Below are positions 1 through 7,066 of a DNA stretch of 21,215 bases, piece by piece. Under the pieces are notes generated by a model, which saw only the letters and a list, made by a program, of their open reading frames with translations, did not search any database and was not told where the DNA came from. The stretch comes from Bacteroidales bacterium (GTDB taxonomy: Bacteria; Bacteroidota; Bacteroidia; Bacteroidales; UBA7960): assembly GCA_007132825.1 (NCBI GenBank), contig SLNX01000213.1, positions 1 to 21,215 of the forward strand, given 5' to 3'. The translations under genes were made by a program, and so were the position numbers. Every line of letters starts with the position of its first letter. Position 1 is the first letter of the stretch.

Positions 1-2793
1 ATGCAGGAGATCTCGAAGATCTGTGGCCGTGAATACCACCCCTTTACCTATTATGGAGCTCCCGACGCCGAAGATGTCGTTATCGCAATGGGATCCATCA
101 CCGAAACCATCAAGGAAACAATAGATCATAAAATGTCGAACGGTGAAAAGGTTGGACTGGTAAGTGTACACCTCTACAGGCCTTTCTCACCGAAATACTT
201 CTTTAACGTATTGCCCGAATCGGTTAAGCGCATTGCCGTTCTTGACCGTACCAAAGAACCGGGTGCGCACGGGGAACCCTTGTATCTCGACGTCTGCGAA
301 TTGTTCCAGGGTAAGAAGGATGCACCGGTTATTGTTGGAGGACGCTACGGTCTGAGTTCAAAAGACACCGTTCCTTCACATATCATCTCGGTGTTTGATA
401 ACCTGAAACTCCCTGAGCCCAAAAATAAATTTACTGTAGGTATAGTTGATGATGTTACCTTCACATCCCTGCCACTTGGCGAGAATGTAGATGTGTCACC
501 AAAAGGCAACTACGCAGCAAAATTCTATGGCATTGGAGCTGATGGAACTGTAGGAGCCAACAAAAACTCCATCAAAATCATCGGCGACACCACCGATAAA
601 TACGCGCAGGGTTACTTCTCCTACGACAGTAAGAAGTCAGGTGGTATCACCGTATCGCACCTGCGGTTCGGCGACAGCCCCATCCGCTCACCCTACCTGA
701 TCAACGCCGCCGACTTTGTTGCCTGCCACGTTCCGGCATACCTCGACAAATACGATATGCTGAAAGGACTTAAAAAGGGAGGTATCTTTCTCCTGAATTC
801 CATCTGGGATGCGGAAGAAACCAAAAAGCGGATTCCAGATCACATGAAGCGTTTTATGGCTGATAACGACATTCAGTTATACATCATCAACGCTACGGAA
901 ATTGCAGAAAAAATTGGTTTGGGTGGACGTACGAATACCATCATGCAAAGTGCATTCTTCAAGCTCGCAGAGGTGATCCCTTACGAAAAGGCGGTTCATG
1001 AAATGAAGGATGCCATTCAGAAAACTTATGGCCGTAAAGGTGAAGAGATCGTTCGCATGAACAATGCAGCAGTGGATGAAGGAGGAAATGTTGAGAAGGT
1101 GGAGATTCCGGCAGACTGGAAAAAAGCCAGTCCCGAAATCAAATTCAAACTCCGTGAAGATGTGCCTGAATTTATCAGTGGTATCGTGTATCCGATCAAC
1201 AGCCAGAAAGGTGATGACCTTCCGGTCAGCGCCTTCAGAGGCCGCGAAGATGGCACATTCCCTCCCGGAACTACTGCTTACGAGAAACGCGGAATTGCCG
1301 TCCACGTGCCTGAATGGGTTAAGGAGAACTGTATCCAGTGTAATCAGTGTGCTTATGTATGTCCACATTCCGTCATTCGTCCCTTCCTGCTGGATGAAGA
1401 GGATGTAAAAAAAGCACCGGAAAGCCTCCTGACGGTTCCTGCCAAAGGGAAATCGCTGGCCGGGTTGCAGTACCGCATACAGGTAAGTCCTTACGACTGC
1501 ACCGGTTGTGGAAACTGTATAGATGTTTGCCCGGCACCGAATAAGGCGCTGGTAATGAAGCTGCTCGACGAACAGGTGCACGAAGACAAGCACTGGAGCT
1601 GGGTTTCAGAAAATGTTTCCTACAAGGATACACTGTTGAATAAGTTTCAATCTGTCAAGAACAGCCAGTTTGCACAACCGCTGTTTGAGTTTAGCGGTGC
1701 CTGTGCCGGATGTGGTGAAACACCCTATATTAAATTGGTCACGCAGCTTTATGGTGACCGCATGATGATTGCCAATGCAACAGGATGCTCATCCATTTAT
1801 GGTGGTTCGGCTCCCGCAACTCCATACACCGTTAATAAGGAGGGGAAAGGACCGTCGTGGGCGAACTCACTCTTCGAAGACAATGCCGAATATGGCTTTG
1901 GAATGGTAACGGGTGTAAACAAGCTGCGCGAACGGATTGCCCGCCTGATGACTACTGCAATTGATGGCGACCTGAGTGATGCTTGTCGCGAAGCCTTTAA
2001 GGCCTGGCTCGATGCAAAGGAGGATGGTGAAAAATCAAAGGAAGCCTCTGCAAAAGTAATTGCCTGTCTTGAGAAAGAAAAATCACCCATCGCTAAAGAG
2101 ATCCTTGAACTGAAACAATACTTGATTAAGAAGTCGGTATGGGTCATTGGTGGTGACGGTTGGGCCTATGACATCGGTTACGGTGGTTTGGATCATGTAA
2201 TTGCCTCTGGCGACGACATCAATATGCTTGTTCTGGATACGGAGGTCTATTCAAATACCGGTGGGCAGGCTTCGAAGGCGACTCCGGTGGGAGCCATTGC
2301 GAAATTCGCTGCTTCCGGTAAGCGTGTCCGCAAGAAGGACCTCGGACTGATGGCAATGACTTATGGATATGTTTATGTAGCACAGGTTGCCATGGGTGCC
2401 AATCAAAACCAGTTCCTGAAAGCGGTTCGGGAAGCGGAGGCTTATCCCGGACCCAGTGTGATCATTGCCTACTCACCCTGTATTAACCATGGCTTGAGGG
2501 GCGGAATGGGCAGTACGCAGCAACAGACCAAGGATGCCGTAGAGGCCGGTTACTGGCAATTGTATCGCTACAACCCGATGCTTGAAGCAGAAGGTAAGAA
2601 CCCCTTCCAGCTCGACAGCAAGGAGCCGGACTGGTCGAAGTTCCAGGACTTCCTGAACTCAGAGGTGCGTTTCAGCTCACTGAAAAAAGCATTCCCAAGA
2701 GAAGCCGGAGCCCTGTTCCAGGCTGCCGAGGAGAATGCAAAATGGCGCTATGATACCTATAAGCGCCACGCCGATATGGTTTATGCCAAATAA
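1..2793 (+). CDS. nifJ: Pyruvate:ferredoxin (flavodoxin) oxidoreductase, 5'-truncated
   Basis: Oxidatively decarboxylates pyruvate to acetyl-CoA and CO2 in the cytoplasm and passes electrons to ferredoxin or flavodoxin. The 930 residues begin inside the protein: the ATG at base 1 is an internal Met and about 240 N-terminal residues (pyruvate-binding domain I) lie outside the window. Visible in order: end of the domain II/III region (to about 135), EKR domain (about 140-270), two 4Fe-4S motifs with Cys 444/447/450/454 and 500/503/506/510, then the TPP-binding domain with GDGWAYDIGYGG (from 718) and EVYSNTGGQ. The proximal-cluster cysteines are C568, C571, C596 and C827; their spacing matches, as I recall it, Cys 812/815/840/1071 of the Desulfovibrio africanus enzyme, an offset of 244. 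The reading frame is intact to TAA and the inferred full length is about 1,175 residues, normal for one-chain PFOR. Identification is firm. Confidence 0.97.
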   Translation: MQEISKICGREYHPFTYYGAPDAEDVVIAMGSITETIKETIDHKMSNGEKVGLVSVHLYRPFSPKYFFNVLPESVKRIAVLDRTKEPGAHGEPLYLDVCELFQGKKDAPVIVGGRYGLSSKDTVPSHIISVFDNLKLPEPKNKFTVGIVDDVTFTSLPLGENVDVSPKGNYAAKFYGIGADGTVGANKNSIKIIGDTTDKYAQGYFSYDSKKSGGITVSHLRFGDSPIRSPYLINAADFVACHVPAYLDKYDMLKGLKKGGIFLLNSIWDAEETKKRIPDHMKRFMADNDIQLYIINATEIAEKIGLGGRTNTIMQSAFFKLAEVIPYEKAVHEMKDAIQKTYGRKGEEIVRMNNAAVDEGGNVEKVEIPADWKKASPEIKFKLREDVPEFISGIVYPINSQKGDDLPVSAFRGREDGTFPPGTTAYEKRGIAVHVPEWVKENCIQCNQCAYVCPHSVIRPFLLDEEDVKKAPESLLTVPAKGKSLAGLQYRIQVSPYDCTGCGNCIDVCPAPNKALVMKLLDEQVHEDKHWSWVSENVSYKDTLLNKFQSVKNSQFAQPLFEFSGACAGCGETPYIKLVTQLYGDRMMIANATGCSSIYGGSAPATPYTVNKEGKGPSWANSLFEDNAEYGFGMVTGVNKLRERIARLMTTAIDGDLSDACREAFKAWLDAKEDGEKSKEASAKVIACLEKEKSPIAKEILELKQYLIKKSVWVIGGDGWAYDIGYGGLDHVIASGDDINMLVLDTEVYSNTGGQASKATPVGAIAKFAASGKRVRKKDLGLMAMTYGYVYVAQVAMGANQNQFLKAVREAEAYPGPSVIIAYSPCINHGLRGGMGSTQQQTKDAVEAGYWQLYRYNPMLEAEGKNPFQLDSKEPDWSKFQDFLNSEVRFSSLKKAFPREAGALFQAAEENAKWRYDTYKRHADMVYAK

Positions 2794-2814
2794 TCTTGCT
2801 TTGTTCATAATTGT

Positions 2815-2847
2815 AAAAGGGCTGCCTAATGAAGGTAGCCCTTTTTT
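2815..2847 (+). terminator. Intrinsic terminator of nifJ
   Basis: A 12-bp stem (AAAAGGGCTGCC at 2815-2826 pairing with GGTAGCCCTTTT at 2834-2845, including one G-U pair) encloses a 7-nt loop and runs into a six-T tract at 2842-2847. It starts 22 nt after the nifJ stop codon. The stem is A/T-rich at its base, so it could also work in the opposite direction on transcripts of the minus-strand gene at 3057-4349. Confidence 0.85.
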
Positions 2848-2881
2848 GGATGTACTTTTTCTTTGGCAACCAATTTGAGAA

Positions 2882-2997
2882 TTAAGGTTAAGTTTGAGAA
2901 AAGCGCCAGCGAAGAATCTGTTGGGAAACTGACAGATTCTTCACTTCGCACTGCTTCATTATTATTGACAGGAGTATTCTGATTATCTTAACCTTAA
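2882..2997. repeat. Nested inverted repeats between nifJ and the barrel gene
   Basis: An outer perfect 11-bp inverted repeat (TTAAGGTTAAG at 2882-2892, CTTAACCTTAA at 2987-2997) encloses an inner perfect 11-bp inverted repeat (GAAGAATCTGT at 2911-2921, ACAGATTCTTC at 2932-2942) with a 10-nt loop. On the minus strand the inner hairpin lies about 115 nt after the stop of the 3057-4349 gene and is followed by a GC-rich stretch and only four Ts, so it is at best a weak terminator for that gene. It may instead be a decayed intergenic repeat element. No ORF in 2848-3056 looks real. Confidence 0.6.
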
Positions 2998-3056
2998 CTG
3001 CTTTTTTTGTTGTCAGGGGTTGTTGCGGCCAGAAAGCCTTGTAATCATTGGATGAA

Positions 3057-4349
3057 TTACAACCTCGGATTATAGGCAGCACTGAAATCGGAACCAAATG
3101 TATAGGTGATGCCGATGCTACCGGAAACGTTGTAGGAGGTGGCTTGCTGTCGCTGTTCCAGAAGTATTTCCTCAATGGACAGATCTCCGGCAGGTATTGA
3201 GATCAGGTCGTTAATCAGGTTCACATTGGTGTTTAGGTTTAATGCAAAACCCTGGAAGATGCGTACATTTACGTTTGCAAAAACCCGAGCCCGGTTAATG
3301 GAGAGGTCGTGGAAGAAGTGGGACCCAGAGATTCCGGCTCGAAAGTTACCCCAGGGTTGCTGGAAACGAGCAGTGGCCTCCAATGACTGCGTGAAGATAA
3401 ACTCATTGTCTTTTGCAAAAATAGTTGTTTCAATGTATTCACGGTATCCCCCGCCTAACCTGTAAGCAAGGGTGATAGACCTTCTTGTTGCCTCGTGGTA
3501 AGGAAAATAACTATATTCAATGGCAGGTACAAGGTCAATGTTAAAACGTGCATTGTGAAAAGTGCTTGAGAGGCTTGAGTTGAATACCCCAACCGACCAG
3601 TGGTCATTGATGCTTTTTACAATGTAGGCTTCGTGTCCGTGGCGGTGCGATGAGCTTATAATGGTGTCCTCACCACTGATGTATGTCCGTTTGCTGAAGT
3701 TGAAGTAGGGACGAAAACGGACCTTCCAGTCTTCTGTAATCCTGTCGGCAAAAAAGCCAAATCTCGAAGATACATTGCTTTGAAGCTCCTCTTTCCTGAA
3801 ATTCCCACCACCGTAAACTTCAAAAACCCAGCTGTTCCAGGGATCGGTTTCCGGTTCAATATCATTTTCCAGTATGATGGCCTTTGCATCGTAATCATAA
3901 TCCACAATGATCCGATTCACCAAACTGGTTGAAGCGATGTATTGGACTAGACCGATCTTGATCATGTTGGTATAACCTCTTCTGGTGTCATCGCTTGAAT
4001 TGGTGGATGGTGCCCAGTAAGTGAGCTCGTGGTTAATACCCCTAAAACCCCTACCTCCAATAAAGGAGATCGAATAATTGGTGCCGGCCCTGCCCGCTCC
4101 GTGTCTGGTAATCATGATGTGGACGTCGGCAACCTCCTTATCACGCACATAATTTACAATGGGGATCTGCTCCCTGATAAAATCCTGATCAAGCCACCAG
4201 GGCCCGTCAAGAAAAACTGAAATGCGACCGTTTGCATTATGCCCAGGGAATGCAGATACCGAAGCATCTGCCCAAAGTGTCGTTGATGATGAAATGATAA
4301 TGGTAATTGTAATGAAAAAACTTAGAAAAGAACTTATAAACCGATTCAT
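3057..4349 (-). CDS. Exported outer-membrane beta-barrel protein, uncharacterised family
   Basis: A 430-residue protein with no known activity. Residues 1-27 form a signal peptide with a long hydrophobic core, probably cleaved after LWA. Residues about 44-110 form a soluble segment with the motif FIREQIPIVNYVRD followed by ADVHIMITRHGAGRAG; this resembles a family of uncharacterised Bacteroidota envelope proteins that I know only as hypothetical. From about 175 the chain is rich in alternating polar and aromatic strands (WVFEVYGGGNF, WKVRFRPYFNFSKRTY, SGSIGITYTFGS), as in outer-membrane barrels, and it ends in YNPRL, a plausible last-strand signal. The ATG at 4349 is chosen because the signal peptide starts there; no Shine-Dalgarno is seen. 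The gene lies 107 nt downstream of the esterase gene on the same strand, with heptamer repeats between. Barrel assignment is an inference from strand pattern and signal peptide. Confidence 0.75.
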   Translation of the reverse strand: MNRFISSFLSFFITITIIISSSTTLWADASVSAFPGHNANGRISVFLDGPWWLDQDFIREQIPIVNYVRDKEVADVHIMITRHGAGRAGTNYSISFIGGRGFRGINHELTYWAPSTNSSDDTRRGYTNMIKIGLVQYIASTSLVNRIIVDYDYDAKAIILENDIEPETDPWNSWVFEVYGGGNFRKEELQSNVSSRFGFFADRITEDWKVRFRPYFNFSKRTYISGEDTIISSSHRHGHEAYIVKSINDHWSVGVFNSSLSSTFHNARFNIDLVPAIEYSYFPYHEATRRSITLAYRLGGGYREYIETTIFAKDNEFIFTQSLEATARFQQPWGNFRAGISGSHFFHDLSINRARVFANVNVRIFQGFALNLNTNVNLINDLISIPAGDLSIEEILLEQRQQATSYNVSGSIGITYTFGSDFSAAYNPRL

Positions 4350-4425
4350 AATTAAAGTTGAGAGTTGAGGGTTTAGGGTTTAACACTTAACAAAGAACAA
4401 AGAACAAAGAACAAAGAACAAAGAA
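4350..4425. repeat. Tandem heptamer array, 5 perfect CAAAGAA copies plus degenerate units
   Basis: Bases 4391-4425 are five perfect head-to-tail copies of CAAAGAA. Bases 4357-4383 continue with looser heptamers (GTTGAGA, GTTGAGG, GTTTAGG, GTTTAAC). The array fills the gap between the esterase stop (4457) and the barrel start (4349). Read on the minus strand, the direction of the barrel gene, the unit is TTCTTTG and places a TTTG every 7 bp about 40-75 nt upstream of its start codon. Confidence 0.9.
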
Positions 4426-4456
4426 CAACAATCATGCCTAAATAAGCAGCCGGCAA

Positions 4457-5785
4457 TTACCTGTGGATGGGGGTCAATGCCTCCGTTTCCCTGAAAAACA
4501 GCAGCGCATCATACCTGAGTGGAACAATGGTCTGCACAAACTGGTGCCTGTCGTTTGCGGGGTTATACACCACACCAACTGCCCGGTTCCCGAGCACCTG
4601 CATGAATGGGTCGTACGTCCGGTCTTTATCATCAAAAACAAGATAAAAAGTTGATTTCCCTGTTTGCTCAAGTATTCCTTCCAGGGTGTTTGAAGGTGCC
4701 ACGGGAATTTGCATGCGCTCCATCCTGCTTTCCCATTGGGCACCCGCTTTAACCGTACCTGTGTAAGTTGTAAAACCGATCAGAAAAACCGCTTCCGGGC
4801 CGTGTTCAACGCGCGTAAGGTGCCCGATGTTTTCCTGCCCCCGCTGCATCATTTCGGTGAAACGAGCATCACCAATGTGTGTATTGTGTGCCCAGACGAT
4901 CCCCTGGGCGTCTTCGCCATAAAAGTTGCGCAAGCGGTTAACGGTCATGTTCATGTATTGCACACGGCTATTCCAGGAGGATGCGTCGCGTCGGGTGATC
5001 GATTTCCGGTAAAACTTTTCAGCGTGCTTTACCACAAGGGCATTCTGCTTTAACCAGAAATAGGTGTGTTCATCCAGATCTGCAAACTTGTCTCTTTCGT
5101 CATGAAGCAACTTTACAACGGCTGCAGTTTCTGATGTGCAGTCGGGCGCACCCTGTCCGACCGCCTGTGCATATTGCCAGCTATCCCTTCCGTAAGGCTC
5201 AAAGCATCTGTAGTAACGGTTAACGCGACGGTATAAATCCCTGTCGTGCGACTGAACAAAATTCAGAACGGCATCCAGTGACCTCCATTCATCATAAACA
5301 TCCTTTCCGTAGAAGCCTGCCTTGTCTCCCGGATCCATTCCATCATTATGACTTCGGAGCCATTCCGCCAGGGCGATAACTTCCTCGTTGCCCCACATCC
5401 ACAACGGCCATCTGTCAAGGTTTTCCAAGACTTCACGGGCACTGCCAGCGGCTCCTGGCATGTCTTTGACATAGCGGTTGAGCTCGTATAGGCTTGCCCA
5501 ATCGCCCTCAACGGCAATGAAACGAAATCCGTGCTCTGAAATCAGGCGCCGGCTAATGCTGTCGCGCCAGGCATAATACTCGCGGGTGCCATGACTGGCC
5601 TCACCGAGCAAAACCAGTTTTCGGCCGGAAGCTTCCTCAATCAAAAAGTCGAGATCAGACGCAGTTTCAAGATTATGGGCCCTCGATTTAATGAAAGCGA
5701 CCAGATCATCATCTGTTAACAAATAACTGGCAGACAGTGGCAGGGTTATCAAAAAAATGATGATTAAGGAATATAACTTTTTCAT
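4457..5785 (-). CDS. Exported erythromycin esterase family protein
   Basis: A 442-residue member of the erythromycin esterase (EreA/EreC-like) superfamily, named after macrolide-lactone hydrolases; most chromosomal members have unknown substrates. Residues 1-20 form a clear signal peptide, so this copy acts outside the cytoplasm, probably in the periplasm. The family signatures are present: GEASHGT at 61-67 (His65, the proposed general base), AVEGDW at 91-96 (Glu93) and WAHNTHIGD at 298-306 (His300 and His303). The helix around 271-285 (WNSRVQYM) has Val where I recall family members usually having Asp after the Arg. No phosphoribosyltransferase domain is fused. The start at 5785 fits the signal peptide. 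It is followed by the barrel gene on the same strand. Family membership is secure; macrolide resistance is not implied. Confidence 0.85.
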   Translation of the reverse strand: MKKLYSLIIIFLITLPLSASYLLTDDDLVAFIKSRAHNLETASDLDFLIEEASGRKLVLLGEASHGTREYYAWRDSISRRLISEHGFRFIAVEGDWASLYELNRYVKDMPGAAGSAREVLENLDRWPLWMWGNEEVIALAEWLRSHNDGMDPGDKAGFYGKDVYDEWRSLDAVLNFVQSHDRDLYRRVNRYYRCFEPYGRDSWQYAQAVGQGAPDCTSETAAVVKLLHDERDKFADLDEHTYFWLKQNALVVKHAEKFYRKSITRRDASSWNSRVQYMNMTVNRLRNFYGEDAQGIVWAHNTHIGDARFTEMMQRGQENIGHLTRVEHGPEAVFLIGFTTYTGTVKAGAQWESRMERMQIPVAPSNTLEGILEQTGKSTFYLVFDDKDRTYDPFMQVLGNRAVGVVYNPANDRHQFVQTIVPLRYDALLFFRETEALTPIHR

Positions 5786-5825
5786 CTGTGTGTTTTCTTA
5801 GGTGTTTATTATTCTGGTTTTCTTT

Positions 5826-5860
5826 ATCGAAAATCGAAAATTGCCAATCGATAATCAATT
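5826..5860. repeat. Degenerate heptamer repeat, ATCGAAA type
   Basis: Five consecutive 7-nt units: ATCGAAA, ATCGAAA, ATTGCCA, ATCGATA, ATCAATT. They occupy the 81-bp gap between the stop of the response regulator (5867) and the start of the esterase gene (5785), both on the minus strand. Only the first two units are identical, so this is a weaker array than the one at 4391-4425. No terminator or TAnnTTTG box was found in this gap. Confidence 0.6.
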
Positions 5861-5866
5861 ATATTT

Positions 5867-7036
5867 CTACTTCCCACTTAAAGGCTGGGCAAACTGAATG
5901 ACATCATCGCCGGTGATCTCCTTGTCACACAAAATGGCCAGGCGCTCCACTACGTTACGTAGTTCGCGGATGTTGCCGGTCCATTTGATTTTCTTCAGTT
6001 CTTCAAGGGCATCATCGGTAAATGACTTGGGGGGCATGCTTTGTTCGGTAAGGATTTCGCCAAGGAAATGATTGGCAAGCAGCGGAATGTCGTCTTTACG
6101 TTCGTTGAGGGTCGGAACATGAATCAGGATCACGCTCAGTCGATGGTAGAGGTCTTCCCGAAAGCGACCTTCCCGGATCTCCTTTTGGATGTCCTTGTTG
6201 GTGGCGGCTACCACGCGCACATTTACACCGATCTCCTTTTCGCCACCCACCCTTGTGATCTTGTTTTCCTGCAATGTTCTTAAAACCTTTGCCTGGGCTG
6301 CCAGGCTCATGTCTCCAATTTCATCCAGGAAGATGGTTCCCCCGCTGGCCAGTTCAAAGTTTCCTTTTTTTTGCTTCACTGCTGACGTAAAGGAACCTTT
6401 TTCGTGCCCAAAAAGCTCACTTTCGATGAGTTCAGAGGGAATGGCAGCACAATTCACTTCAATGAAGGGCCCTTTCGACCTTTTGCTGAGCTCGTGCAGC
6501 CACCGTGCCACAAGCTCTTTACCGGTTCCGTTCTCCCCGGTAATGAAAACACGGGCATCCGTATCGGCAACACGCTCGATCATGGTCCGGATACGCTGGA
6601 TGGCATCAGACTCACCGATCATATCATAGGTTTTGCTCACCTTCCTTTTTAAGACCTTTGTTTCGGTGGTGAGCTTGGTTTTATCCATTGCATTTCTGAT
6701 GGTGATCAGCAGGCGGTTCAGATCGAGTGGTTTGGATATAAAATCGTACGCTCCTTTCTTGATCGCTTCAACGGCCGTATCAATAGTGCCATGACCCGAT
6801 ATCATCACAATGGCCACATCGCCATCCTGTTCGCGAATCTTCTCAAGCAGTTCAATACCATCCATTTTGGGCATTTTTACATCACACAAAATGACGTCAT
6901 AAGGTCCTTTAGCCATCTTCTCCAAAGCTTCTTGTCCATCTTCGGCAAGCTCTACTTCATATTTCTCATATTCCAGAATATCCTGCAAAGTGTTGCGGAT
7001 GCTGCTTTCATCATCAATAACAAGAATTTTTGGCAT
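5867..7036 (-). CDS. NtrC-type sigma-54 response regulator without DNA-binding domain
   Basis: A 389-residue cytoplasmic regulator. Residues 1-118 form a receiver domain with acidic Asp8/Asp9, phospho-acceptor Asp52, Ser80 and Lys102. Residues about 137-370 form a sigma-54-interacting AAA+ domain: Walker A GENGTGKE (167-174), Walker B GGTIFLDEIG (232-241), arginine-finger region RFREDLYHRL (291-300) and sensor II around WTGNIRELRN. The sigma-54 contact loop reads GSFTSA (214-219) instead of GAFTGA. The protein stops about 20 residues after the AAA+ helical subdomain, so the Fis-type helix-turn-helix usual in 450-480-residue relatives is absent; the frame is intact and the end is a normal stop. 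It starts 30 nt after the permease stop, so it is probably co-transcribed with the ABC pair and grpE-dnaJ. No histidine kinase is encoded in the window. Confidence 0.92.
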   Translation of the reverse strand: MPKILVIDDESSIRNTLQDILEYEKYEVELAEDGQEALEKMAKGPYDVILCDVKMPKMDGIELLEKIREQDGDVAIVMISGHGTIDTAVEAIKKGAYDFISKPLDLNRLLITIRNAMDKTKLTTETKVLKRKVSKTYDMIGESDAIQRIRTMIERVADTDARVFITGENGTGKELVARWLHELSKRSKGPFIEVNCAAIPSELIESELFGHEKGSFTSAVKQKKGNFELASGGTIFLDEIGDMSLAAQAKVLRTLQENKITRVGGEKEIGVNVRVVAATNKDIQKEIREGRFREDLYHRLSVILIHVPTLNERKDDIPLLANHFLGEILTEQSMPPKSFTDDALEELKKIKWTGNIRELRNVVERLAILCDKEITGDDVIQFAQPLSGK

Positions 7037-7066
7037 GGTTGTATTATTGTTTATCCTAAATATAAT

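Noticed and set aside
1..3. ATG at base 1 as the real start of nifJ
   Set aside because: The protein begins in the middle of the PFOR fold; by Cys spacing about 244 residues are missing, and no signal for initiation can be judged at the window edge.
877..1593. Long antisense ORF inside nifJ
   Set aside because: It mirrors the coding strand of a well-conserved enzyme, resembles no known protein and has no initiation signal; a frame shadow.
4391..4425. Heptamer array as a CRISPR
   Set aside because: Units are 7 nt and directly abutting, with no spacers, and no cas gene is near.
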